From the NCBI GenBank assembly GCA_013043915.1, contig JABEVH010000029.1, forward strand, positions 1-12,046: a stretch of 12,046 bases of DNA, in the 5' to 3' direction. Below, in pieces: positions 6,039-12,046 of the stretch; positions within the stretch are counted from its first letter, which is position 1; the number at the start of each line of letters is the position of its first letter. This DNA is from Pseudomonadales bacterium (GTDB lineage: Bacteria > Pseudomonadota > Gammaproteobacteria > Pseudomonadales > Moraxellaceae). The translations under genes and the position numbers were made by a program. The notes under the pieces are model-generated. The model did not search any database. It was not told the origin of the DNA and was given only the letters and a program-made list of their open reading frames with translations.

Positions 6039-7181
6039 TTAAGGTGTAGGGCAGGCAGTCGTTTCAGGATCAGGACACACAGCATGCTGAGCCGTTGCTA
6101 AACGCCGCTCTATGTTTCTGGCAGCCCAGTCGGCATGCCGTTGTACCTGGTCAGCTGGGTGTCGTTGAAGGTGCGCAATAGCTTGCAAGTTTTTTGCAAG
6201 AGGTCGGGCGTTGCCCAAGCCAACCGCTATATTACGCATAAAGCCCGTATACCCAATACGGCGTAAGGCGGAGCCTTCGGTCTTGTGCTCATAAAGGGCT
6301 TCGTCCCAATAGGCCAGTTCGTTGAGATGAACCGCATGCAGACCATGACGAATTTGCTGGTCGCGTTCCTGCGTGGTTCTGGCGTAACGGTTCCAGGGGC
6401 AAACTAGCTGACAGTCATCACAGCCAAAAATTCGATTGCCCAAGGCTGGGCGCAAACTCTCCGGAATATCTTCACGAGATTCTATTGTCAGATAGCTGAT
6501 GCATAAGCGGGCATCCAGAACATAAGGGGCGCGCAGCGCTCTTGTAGGGCAAATTTCCATGCATGCCTGACAGCTGCCACAGTGGTTGTCAACGGGTATG
6601 TCGATGGGCAGAGGGATATTGGTGTAAATCTCACCGAGTAATAGGGCAGAGCCCTGCTGTCGACTAAGCAGGAGAGTATGCTTGCCTATCCAGCCTATGC
6701 CTGCCTGCTCAGCCAGTCTTTTTTCCAGGACTGGCGCTGAATCAACAAAAGCCCTACCTTGGTGGATCCCGCTGGTTTGATATAGCCACGTTGCCAGCTT
6801 GGCAAGACGAGGTCGCATGACTTTATGGTAATCACGCCCTAAGGCATATCGAGCGATGTAAGCGCGATCAGGATCTGCCAGCGCAGACAAGGAATCCGCT
6901 GCAGGAGGCCAGCAGCTCATACTTAGACTGATCACGCGTAGCGTTCCCGGAACCAGCTCTTCAGGGCGCCAGCGCTTGCTACCATGCTTAACCAGATACT
7001 GCATGTTGCCGCCGTAGCCCTGTTGCCACAAACGTTGTAGTTTTTCGCCATCTTGCTCCAGTTGGGGAGCAGAGACACCTACACCACTAAAGCCAAGCAG
7101 CTGGGCATGATCAAGTAGCTGTAGGCGCAATGATGAAAGATCCACAGCAAGATCAGACAGACTCAACCACCGGGTGGTCAT
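6039..7181 (-). CDS. queG: Epoxyqueuosine reductase QueG
   Basis: QueG reduces epoxyqueuosine to queuosine at position 34 of tRNAs for Tyr, His, Asn and Asp, using cobalamin and two 4Fe-4S clusters. Visible family marks, numbered from this start, include PGTLRVISLSM (about 78-88) and the FVDSAPVLEKRLAE motif with the probable catalytic Asp147. The ferredoxin-like CGSCQACMEICP is at 201-212, followed by Cys227 and CDDCQLVCPWN (254-264), which completes the eight cysteines. The C-terminal helical repeats (RNIAVGLGNARP) are also present. The start is uncertain. The frame is open to ATG 7202, but that codon abuts GAGG with no spacing. ATG 7181 gives 380 residues, close to E. coli QueG. TTG 7166 is another candidate. 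All three begin inside the end of rsd. Confidence 0.92.
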   Translation of the reverse strand: MTTRWLSLSDLAVDLSSLRLQLLDHAQLLGFSGVGVSAPQLEQDGEKLQRLWQQGYGGNMQYLVKHGSKRWRPEELVPGTLRVISLSMSCWPPAADSLSALADPDRAYIARYALGRDYHKVMRPRLAKLATWLYQTSGIHQGRAFVDSAPVLEKRLAEQAGIGWIGKHTLLLSRQQGSALLLGEIYTNIPLPIDIPVDNHCGSCQACMEICPTRALRAPYVLDARLCISYLTIESREDIPESLRPALGNRIFGCDDCQLVCPWNRYARTTQERDQQIRHGLHAVHLNELAYWDEALYEHKTEGSALRRIGYTGFMRNIAVGLGNARPLAKNLQAIAHLQRHPADQVQRHADWAARNIERRLATAQHAVCPDPETTACPTP

Positions 7182-7626
7182 GCAACAGGGCCAGCATTTC
7201 ATCCTCGATCTGAAATCGCTCCTCTAGCGCTATGCCTAGTTCAGACAGACCTGCAGCAAGTGCTACCTTATCTTCACAGCTCTCCTCGTCATCAAACAGG
7301 TCGTTAAAGCGCAAAGCGCTATCGGTGCTTGTTTGCAGGCGAGCATGAAGCAACTGCGCTTTTTCCAAGTCCTGAAGACGGCCACAACGTTCGGCTTCAT
7401 GGATCAGGGCATCGTAGATTTCAAAGTGACCTGCTGAGACATAATCCATCAGCGTTTGGCAAAAAGACTGAACTTTAGTGCCTGTTGGAACATGATCCTC
7501 ATGCCATGAGGGGTCGTCTTGAATCGAACATAGCAGCACAATCAGCTTTTGCCGCTCTTTTAGCCAATCTTGAATGACGTGATCCATACGGTCGCTGAAT
7601 TTATTATCGTTGTGGCTGTCACGCAT
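7153..7626 (-). CDS. rsd: Regulator of sigma D / anti-sigma-70 factor (Rsd/AlgQ family)
   Basis: Rsd (AlgQ in Pseudomonas) is a small helical protein that binds region 4 of the housekeeping sigma factor, reducing sigma-70 activity as cells enter stationary phase. The 157-residue product matches family size. It carries the conserved run FCQTLMDYVSAGHFEIYDAL (about residues 55-74), aligning with FCQSLVDYLSAGHFSIYE as I recall it from E. coli Rsd, and LSELGIALEERFQIEDEML near the end. ATG 7626 has AAGGA eight bases upstream and is preferred over the internal Met14. It lies 84 bases after dsbB on the same strand, as algQ lies next to a dsbB homologue in Pseudomonas. Its last codons overlap the start of queG, suggesting co-translation. 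Confidence 0.9.
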   Translation of the reverse strand: MRDSHNDNKFSDRMDHVIQDWLKERQKLIVLLCSIQDDPSWHEDHVPTGTKVQSFCQTLMDYVSAGHFEIYDALIHEAERCGRLQDLEKAQLLHARLQTSTDSALRFNDLFDDEESCEDKVALAAGLSELGIALEERFQIEDEMLALLHDHPVVESV

Positions 7627-7710
7627 AATTCTTATCCTTCAATATTGAGGTCATACCCACCTAGCCTTAAACCTAGCATGAGCTGCGCGCTGGGCCAAGC
7701 CCTGTCCGTA

Positions 7711-8196
7711 TCAACGGCGAAACATCTGGTAACAGCCAAGCAAGGTTAAGCCTGCGAAGGCAACTAAGGTTATTTCTGGAAGCGTAAAACCAGCCAGGGT
7801 CCAGTCAATCTTGGCGCATTCACCTGAACCTCGTAGTACCAGACTGATCACTTTTTGCATGGGAAATACATCCAGCATGTAATTAAGCCCTGGACCACAG
7901 GAAGGTACCTGGTCGGCAGGTAAGTGCTGCAGCCAGACATGCCTAATGGCAACCCCCATGCCTGCTAAACTGGCCAAGGTTATTAGGAAGCCGTAGATGC
8001 GTGACCCCCAGATTTGTGGACGGTGCAGGGTAGCCAGCAACGCCAACAAGCCAACACTGATCATGGCAAGTCGTTGGAATATGCATAATGGACAAGGTTC
8101 AAGGTGCATGGCATGCTGCAGATACAGGGCAAAAGCAATGGAAGTCAGGCAAAACGCCAGGATCAGGGCATAAATTTTATGTGAAGAAGGCATCAT
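7711..8196 (-). CDS. dsbB: Disulfide bond formation protein DsbB
   Basis: DsbB is an inner-membrane quinone reductase that reoxidises periplasmic DsbA. The 161-residue protein has four predicted transmembrane helices (about residues 8-26, 43-58, 66-85 and 138-157) and both periplasmic cysteine pairs: Cys35/Cys38 in EPCPLCIFQR, and Cys100 and Cys127 in PSCGPGL and SGECAKI. Arg42 after the first pair is the residue usually linked to quinone binding. Two adjacent ATGs (8196, 8193) are possible; GAG is better spaced for the second. No dsbA is in the window. It is divergent from the FliL-like gene and upstream of rsd. No U-tailed hairpin separates dsbB from rsd, so some readthrough is likely. Confidence 0.94.
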   Translation of the reverse strand: MMPSSHKIYALILAFCLTSIAFALYLQHAMHLEPCPLCIFQRLAMISVGLLALLATLHRPQIWGSRIYGFLITLASLAGMGVAIRHVWLQHLPADQVPSCGPGLNYMLDVFPMQKVISLVLRGSGECAKIDWTLAGFTLPEITLVAFAGLTLLGCYQMFRR

Positions 8197-8219
8197 AGGT
8201 CTCTGTTAACATGTGGCTG

Positions 8220-8250
8220 ATAATTTCACTGCTAAACCGTCCATCGTCAA
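8220..8250 (-). promoter_or_regulatory. Possible dsbB promoter
   Basis: On the minus strand TTGACG (8250-8245) matches five of six -35 positions, and AATTAT (8225-8220) matches four of six -10 positions, with a long spacing of 19. The position suits a short dsbB leader. It nearly touches the -10-like TATGAT of the divergent FliL-like gene. Confidence 0.3.
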
Positions 8251-8252
8251 GC

Positions 8253-8258
8253 TATGAT
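8253..8258 (+). promoter_or_regulatory. Possible -10 element of the FliL-like gene
   Basis: TATGAT matches five of six -10 positions and would start a transcript near 8265, about 32 bases before ATG 8297. No recognisable -35 lies 16-18 bases upstream, so this is a weak call. Confidence 0.25.
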
Positions 8259-8296
8259 TGATGCACAGTATACCGTGGAGATGCCGGGGAATGGTT

Positions 8297-8704
8297 ATGA
8301 AGGTTGTGTGTTGGGTGCTTGTGCTAGGGATGAGTCTTGCGGCAAGTGCCGAGGAAGGTGGTGGAGGGAGTGCAGTGCCCTACGTCGATCTTTCGCCTTC
8401 GTTTGTTACCAACTTTGGCGGGAGTGGTGCGGGCGATACGCCACACTATGTCAAGGTTGATGTGTCTTTGCGAGTGGCGAGCAATGATATCGCTGATGAG
8501 GTTAAATACCACGCCCCATCCTTGCGAAACTACTTACTGTTATTGTTTACAGCGCAGAATCAGCAAACTATGACCACCCCGCAAGGTCAGGAGTTTTTGC
8601 GCCAGCAGGCACTTAAGGGTATCAATGCTATATTGCTTCGTGAAGATGGATCCAAGGTTCAGGTACAGAACGTATTCTTTACCAGCTTTGTGGTGCAGCA
8701 GTAA
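8297..8704 (+). CDS. Exported FliL-like protein outside a flagellar locus
   Basis: The 135-residue product starts with a likely signal peptide (MKVVCWVLVLGMSLAASA, cleavage near residue 18, no lipobox cysteine). A short Gly-rich linker follows, then a domain resembling the periplasmic part of FliL: PYVDLSPSFVTNFGG (28-42), HYVKVDVSLRV (50-60), a helix with LRNYLLLLFTAQ, TPQGQEFLRQQAL (94-106), and the closing VFFTSFVVQ typical of FliL. Classical FliL is an inner-membrane protein supporting the flagellar stator. Here the anchor looks like a cleavable signal and no flagellar gene is nearby. The open frame begins at 8258, but GGGGA is correctly spaced only for ATG 8297. It converges with gshA, 18 bases between stops. 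A retained N-terminal anchor is possible. Confidence 0.75.
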   Translation: MKVVCWVLVLGMSLAASAEEGGGGSAVPYVDLSPSFVTNFGGSGAGDTPHYVKVDVSLRVASNDIADEVKYHAPSLRNYLLLLFTAQNQQTMTTPQGQEFLRQQALKGINAILLREDGSKVQVQNVFFTSFVVQQ

Positions 8705-8722
8705 ACGCATGGGGATGGAGAG

Positions 8723-10282
8723 TTACCGGTTGCCAAAATAGGCATTCAGATAAGATTCCAGGCTGATATCTTTCTGCTCATTTTCCAGTTGCTTTTGTGC
8801 CAATAGTGAGGATTGTGCCTGCTGCTGCATGACTTCCGTCTGATCAAAAGGCAAAGGGCGGTCGCGGAAATATTGGCTGTGTTCGCGTGATTTATCCAGG
8901 GCAAAGTCATAAAAAGAACAACCATGTTCATGCATGCTCTGCAGGATGGCCGCTGAATGACAGGCATCCGGATTATGTAGACGTTGTTTATGGGAAATAA
9001 GTGCCGCGCCATAGTTGGTTGTCTGGTACGCCTGGTCGAGAGCTTGTGCTACAGGGGACATACGTTCAAATAGTTCCTCGGCTCGCTGTAAAAAATCAAA
9101 TTCGCCAGCACAGTCAAGTAGTTGCAATCCAGGTTTTCTCCCCTCTTGCACCATGCGTCTCTGATTTTCACGCAGCAGGGTATACTCGTGTTGCTGAAAA
9201 TCAGGGCTGGGACTGATGAGGGCTGTTAACGCAAAAATCTCCAGAAAATGTGCGCTATGACTATCGATACCTAAAGGCGTAAACGGGTTGAGATCTACAC
9301 AGCGTAGTTCAACATATTCAACACCACGTCGTTGCAGGGCCAGGCCAGGCCGTTCGCCGCTATGCTGAGTTCTTTTGGGGCGTATAAGTCCATAAAACTC
9401 ATTTTCGATTTGAAGAATGTGATCGTTAAGTTGTAACCAGTCACCCGATGCGTCTCTGACCCCAAGGCGGGTGAAAGGAGGATGGGGGGTGCGTATTGCA
9501 TGATCAAGTCCGGCAACATAGCTTTCAAGATCACGGTAGGAAATATCTAACTCAGCCTGCAGGTTGTTCTGATAACCAATATCGCTCATACGCAACGACG
9601 TGGCCCAAGGAAGGGATAAAGTATGCTTCGGGCCTTCTTGCAGAGGGTGTGTTCGACCTCGTAAAAAACTGCTACAGACGGCCGGGCTAGCTCCAAAAAG
9701 GTATAACAATAACCAGCTATGTCGCTGAAAATTGCGTATTAACGCAAAATAACCCTCCGATATGAAGGCTTGGAGGGCTTGCTTATTACCGAGGTGATCT
9801 TGCCAGGCTTGCCAGAATTCAGGAGGGAAAGACAGGTTATAGTGAATGCCCGCTATGGTTTGCATACGGCGCCCATAACGCATGCCAAGGCCATGACGGT
9901 ACACAGTTTTCATACGCCCTGCCGGTGACACACCATATTGAGCCAGGGGGATGCAGTTGTCTTCTCCGAGAAAACAGGGCATCGAATGTGTCCAAAGCAG
10001 CTCATCACCCATGTTTTGCAAAGTGTAACGACGCAGGGTATCAAGGAAATCCAGGCTTTGAGTGATGGAATGCATGGCAGGGGTAATGAGTTCCAGCAAG
10101 GACTCCGAGTAGTCAGTGGTCAAATGCGGATGTGTAAGTGCTGAACCCAAGGCCACGGGATGGGGCGTCATGGCTAAATGACCTTGAGGCGTTACACGCA
10201 GTGACTCTTTTTCCAGCCCGCGTCGCATACCCTTTAAAGGGGAGGCATGATTCAGCAGCCATGTGGAGTGATCAATGGACAA
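8723..10282 (-). CDS. gshA: Glutamate-cysteine ligase GshA (type 1), TTG start
   Basis: GshA catalyses the ATP-dependent first and usually rate-limiting step of glutathione synthesis, joining glutamate and cysteine through the gamma-carboxyl. The 519-residue product is the gammaproteobacterial size. It shows the early GLEKESLRV motif (about 22-30), then TTDYSESLLELITP (about 56-69), GIHYNLSFP, the ENEFYGLIRPKR stretch and RGVEYVELRCVDLNPFTPLGID. The frame begins with TTG (10282-10280), preceded by GGAGA seven bases upstream. The first in-frame ATG is codon 19, which leaves only three residues before the conserved GLEKESLRV block. A good promoter lies just upstream, overlapping the end of the kinase gene, so gshA can be transcribed on its own. 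It supplies the glutathione used by GrxC in this window. Confidence 0.95.
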   Translation of the reverse strand: MSIDHSTWLLNHASPLKGMRRGLEKESLRVTPQGHLAMTPHPVALGSALTHPHLTTDYSESLLELITPAMHSITQSLDFLDTLRRYTLQNMGDELLWTHSMPCFLGEDNCIPLAQYGVSPAGRMKTVYRHGLGMRYGRRMQTIAGIHYNLSFPPEFWQAWQDHLGNKQALQAFISEGYFALIRNFQRHSWLLLYLFGASPAVCSSFLRGRTHPLQEGPKHTLSLPWATSLRMSDIGYQNNLQAELDISYRDLESYVAGLDHAIRTPHPPFTRLGVRDASGDWLQLNDHILQIENEFYGLIRPKRTQHSGERPGLALQRRGVEYVELRCVDLNPFTPLGIDSHSAHFLEIFALTALISPSPDFQQHEYTLLRENQRRMVQEGRKPGLQLLDCAGEFDFLQRAEELFERMSPVAQALDQAYQTTNYGAALISHKQRLHNPDACHSAAILQSMHEHGCSFYDFALDKSREHSQYFRDRPLPFDQTEVMQQQAQSSLLAQKQLENEQKDISLESYLNAYFGNR

Positions 10283-10323
10283 GATTAAGTCTCCACAGCA
10301 ATCATGCTTTAAGGTTAAGCCTT

Positions 10324-10351
10324 ATTATGGGGGCTGGTTATGAAGTTTCAA
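10324..10351 (-). promoter_or_regulatory. Probable sigma-70 promoter of gshA
   Basis: On the minus strand TTGAAA (10351-10346) and CATAAT (10329-10324) are 16 bases apart, each five of six against consensus. Transcription would start near 10317, giving a leader of about 35 bases before the TTG start. The -35 box contains the TGA stop codon of the kinase gene. Confidence 0.5.
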
Positions 10352-12046
10352 TACTTGTAGGGGCGTACTTCGGCGATCGCTTGGAGAAACTCTTTGATAT
10401 CCAGGGGTTTGGTCAAATAGCGCTGGATGCCTGCATTACGGGCACGAATTTTAATTTCTGCATCATCGCTGGCGGAAAGCATGAAACGGACGGGAGTGCC
10501 TGGGGTATCAGGAGGAGGAAGATGATTGACCAGGTCAATACCGGTCATGTCTTCTAAATGCATATCAACAATCAGCAGGTCAATATTACCTAAGTGCAGG
10601 CGTTGCAAAGCCTGAGCCCCTGTCTCTGCGGTTTCCAGTTCAACAGCTTGTTTGCGTAACATGGCTTTGACGATAAGTCGATTAGTGGAGTCATCGTCAA
10701 CATAAAGTACACGCAGGGGTGCTAAATTGGGAGGATTATTAGGTGTCGTCTGTATGTCAGGCGGGGATTCATCGACGTGGTGTACACGAGGTAGAGACAG
10801 AATAAAATTGGATCCTTGTCCCAAGGTACTCATGGCATGGATGTCACCCTTCATCAGGTGAGCTAGTTTACGCGAGAAAGCCAAGCCTATGCCGGTCCCT
10901 TCAATATGTTGGGTTGAACCAACACGACTAAAATTCTCAAATAAACGGTTGATGTCTTCTGTGCTAATGCCTAGGCCGGTATCATGGACTTCAATACTGA
11001 CCACACTTTCAGTTGTCGATAATGCTATCCAGACTTTACCGCCCGTACGATTGTATTTAATGGCATTGGACAGCAGGTTTAGCACCATTTGTCGCAAACG
11101 ACGAGCATCAGCGTGCACATACAGCGCGGGACTGCTCTCAAGGTTTAGCAAGTTAATCGATTTTGTTTCAGACATGGGGCGAACCAAGGCAAGGCATTCG
11201 CGCAGAATGCCTTGCAGATGCACAGTTTCAAGTTGCAGATCTATTTTGCCAGCTTCAACACGTGCCAAATCAAGCACTTCATTGATCAGGCTGAGCAGAT
11301 GCCAGCCACCCTTAAGCATCAGGTCAACTTTTTCCTCATGAGGGCTGCAACCTTCTTCTTGCATGAGTTGGGCAAATCCAAGTATGGCATTGAGTGGAGT
11401 GCGCAGCTCATGGCTCATATGGTTGAGAAAGTCAGTTTTGGCGAGACTGGCCGCATGGGCCTGCTGCATGGCTTCCTGAAGTTTGGCTTCAGCCTGTACG
11501 CGGGCACTGATGTCAGCAAAGGTATAAACTCGCCCCAGTATCTGCTCTTCAACCAGTTGGGGACGGGACCGACACTCCAGCCAGCGATCATTCTTTAATT
11601 CAAGCAGAGCAAAAGTTTCTTGTTCGCGTGCCGCACGAGCACTCTCCATAAAGCTACGGCCATCTTTGGAGCTGATAAAACGATGTAGCATACAGCGGTA
11701 GATGCGACGTTCTTCTCCTAGCAATAACCATTTTTCCGGCAAGGACCAGAACTCGGCAAATCGTCGATTGAAATTACGGATATGCCCATCAAGATCAGTG
11801 ACCAAAATCCCGTCGGCTGTAGATTCCAGCGTTGCTCGTACCAAGGCTAGCGTACTTTCCAGCTCATGATTTCTGGACTTTTCTTCGTCCATGGAATGCA
11901 AGTGAATGGCCAGTAAGCTATTACCCTGGCCGGCAAGCAGGCGTATGGATTTTTCCACAGGCAAGATATTGCCATCCTGGCAACGATAGAGACCCTCCAT
12001 CCGTTCTAGCGGCGCAATCAGGCCTGAACGTACATTATCCCAATAG
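10348..12046 (-). CDS. Hybrid sensor histidine kinase with PAS domains and C-terminal receiver, N terminus beyond window
   Basis: The frame is open through base 12046 (YWDNVRSGLI precedes the Met at 12000), so the N terminus is missing. Residues are counted from that Met. A PAS-like end (MEGLYRCQDGNILPVEKSIR) comes first, then a full PAS domain (about 52-170, ending FADISARVQAEAKL). The HisKA helix has phospho-acceptor His197 (FLNHMSHELRTPLNAI). The ATPase domain has N-box Asn308 and Asn312, G1 DTGLG (340-344) and G2 GTGIGL (368-373). The C-terminal receiver has acidic 435-437, phospho-Asp479 (IVDMHLEDMTG) and Lys531. All catalytic residues are intact. No transmembrane segment is visible in this part. 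The output is unclear: no response regulator with an effector domain or phosphotransfer protein is present here. It is upstream of gshA on the same strand, 65 bases apart. Confidence 0.9.
   Translation of the reverse strand, partial: YWDNVRSGLIAPLERMEGLYRCQDGNILPVEKSIRLLAGQGNSLLAIHLHSMDEEKSRNHELESTLALVRATLESTADGILVTDLDGHIRNFNRRFAEFWSLPEKWLLLGEERRIYRCMLHRFISSKDGRSFMESARAAREQETFALLELKNDRWLECRSRPQLVEEQILGRVYTFADISARVQAEAKLQEAMQQAHAASLAKTDFLNHMSHELRTPLNAILGFAQLMQEEGCSPHEEKVDLMLKGGWHLLSLINEVLDLARVEAGKIDLQLETVHLQGILRECLALVRPMSETKSINLLNLESSPALYVHADARRLRQMVLNLLSNAIKYNRTGGKVWIALSTTESVVSIEVHDTGLGISTEDINRLFENFSRVGSTQHIEGTGIGLAFSRKLAHLMKGDIHAMSTLGQGSNFILSLPRVHHVDESPPDIQTTPNNPPNLAPLRVLYVDDDSTNRLIVKAMLRKQAVELETAETGAQALQRLHLGNIDLLIVDMHLEDMTGIDLVNHLPPPDTPGTPVRFMLSASDDAEIKIRARNAGIQRYLTKPLDIKEFLQAIAEVRPYKY

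Noticed and set aside
7182..7200. Cys-rich N terminus (MKCWPCC) of QueG as a metal site
   Set aside because: It appears only if translation starts at 7202, which lacks a spaced ribosome site. These codons are the Rsd coding sequence read in another frame.
7639..7648. 10-bp palindrome TCAATATTGA upstream of rsd
   Set aside because: A short A+T-rich palindrome close to the ribosome site, with no second copy or clear promoter partner; likely chance.
10310..10324. TAAGG/CCTTA inverted repeat before gshA as operator or terminator
   Set aside because: The arms are only five A+T-rich base pairs with no U-run. This is within chance expectation, though it lies near the predicted transcript start.
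10138..10557. Plus-strand frame of 139 codons spanning the gshA start and kinase end
   Set aside because: It is antisense to two strong genes and crosses the gshA promoter. Its composition is not protein-like and it has no recognisable domain.

Overview
The window is an ordinary chromosomal stretch from a gammaproteobacterium, probably in the Pseudomonadales/Oceanospirillales neighbourhood. This rests on several neighbour sets that I recall from that class. They are rhodanese-grxC-secB beside trmL, orn divergent from rsgA with queG nearby, rsd/algQ next to a dsbB-type gene, and a gammaproteobacterial type 1 gshA. Base composition looks close to half G+C by eye. I see no phage, transposon, CRISPR, tRNA or rRNA sequence. 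Assignments come from reading motifs, not from database searches.

Layout, left to right. Bases 1-2011 (minus) are the head of an MSHA/type IVa pilus operon: MshI (PilM-like), a PilN-like protein and MshJ (PilO-like), which runs off the left edge. A 286-base non-coding region (2012-2297) holds a tandem 11-bp repeat and a leader with short hairpins. Next on the plus strand are an unrecognised 80-residue two-helix membrane protein and trmL. Convergent to them is the minus-strand trio yibN-grxC-secB. Then rsgA (minus) and orn (plus) diverge from a 110-base promoter region. queG and rsd follow on the minus strand, with rsd overlapping the start of queG, and dsbB lies upstream of rsd. dsbB diverges from a plus-strand gene for an exported FliL-like protein. 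Finally, on the minus strand, gshA starts at a TTG just downstream of a hybrid sensor histidine kinase that runs off the right edge.

Two themes recur. One is thiol/redox biology: glutaredoxin 3, a membrane rhodanese, DsbB and glutamate-cysteine ligase. The other is translation: TrmL and QueG both act on the tRNA wobble position 34, and RsgA matures the 30S subunit. Orn (last step of RNA and c-di-GMP breakdown) and Rsd (sigma-70 sequestration) add global physiology. The least understood items are the FliL-like exported protein, the small membrane protein with its structured upstream region, and the regulatory DNA around rsgA/orn, yibN and gshA. I found no convincing new multi-gene system.
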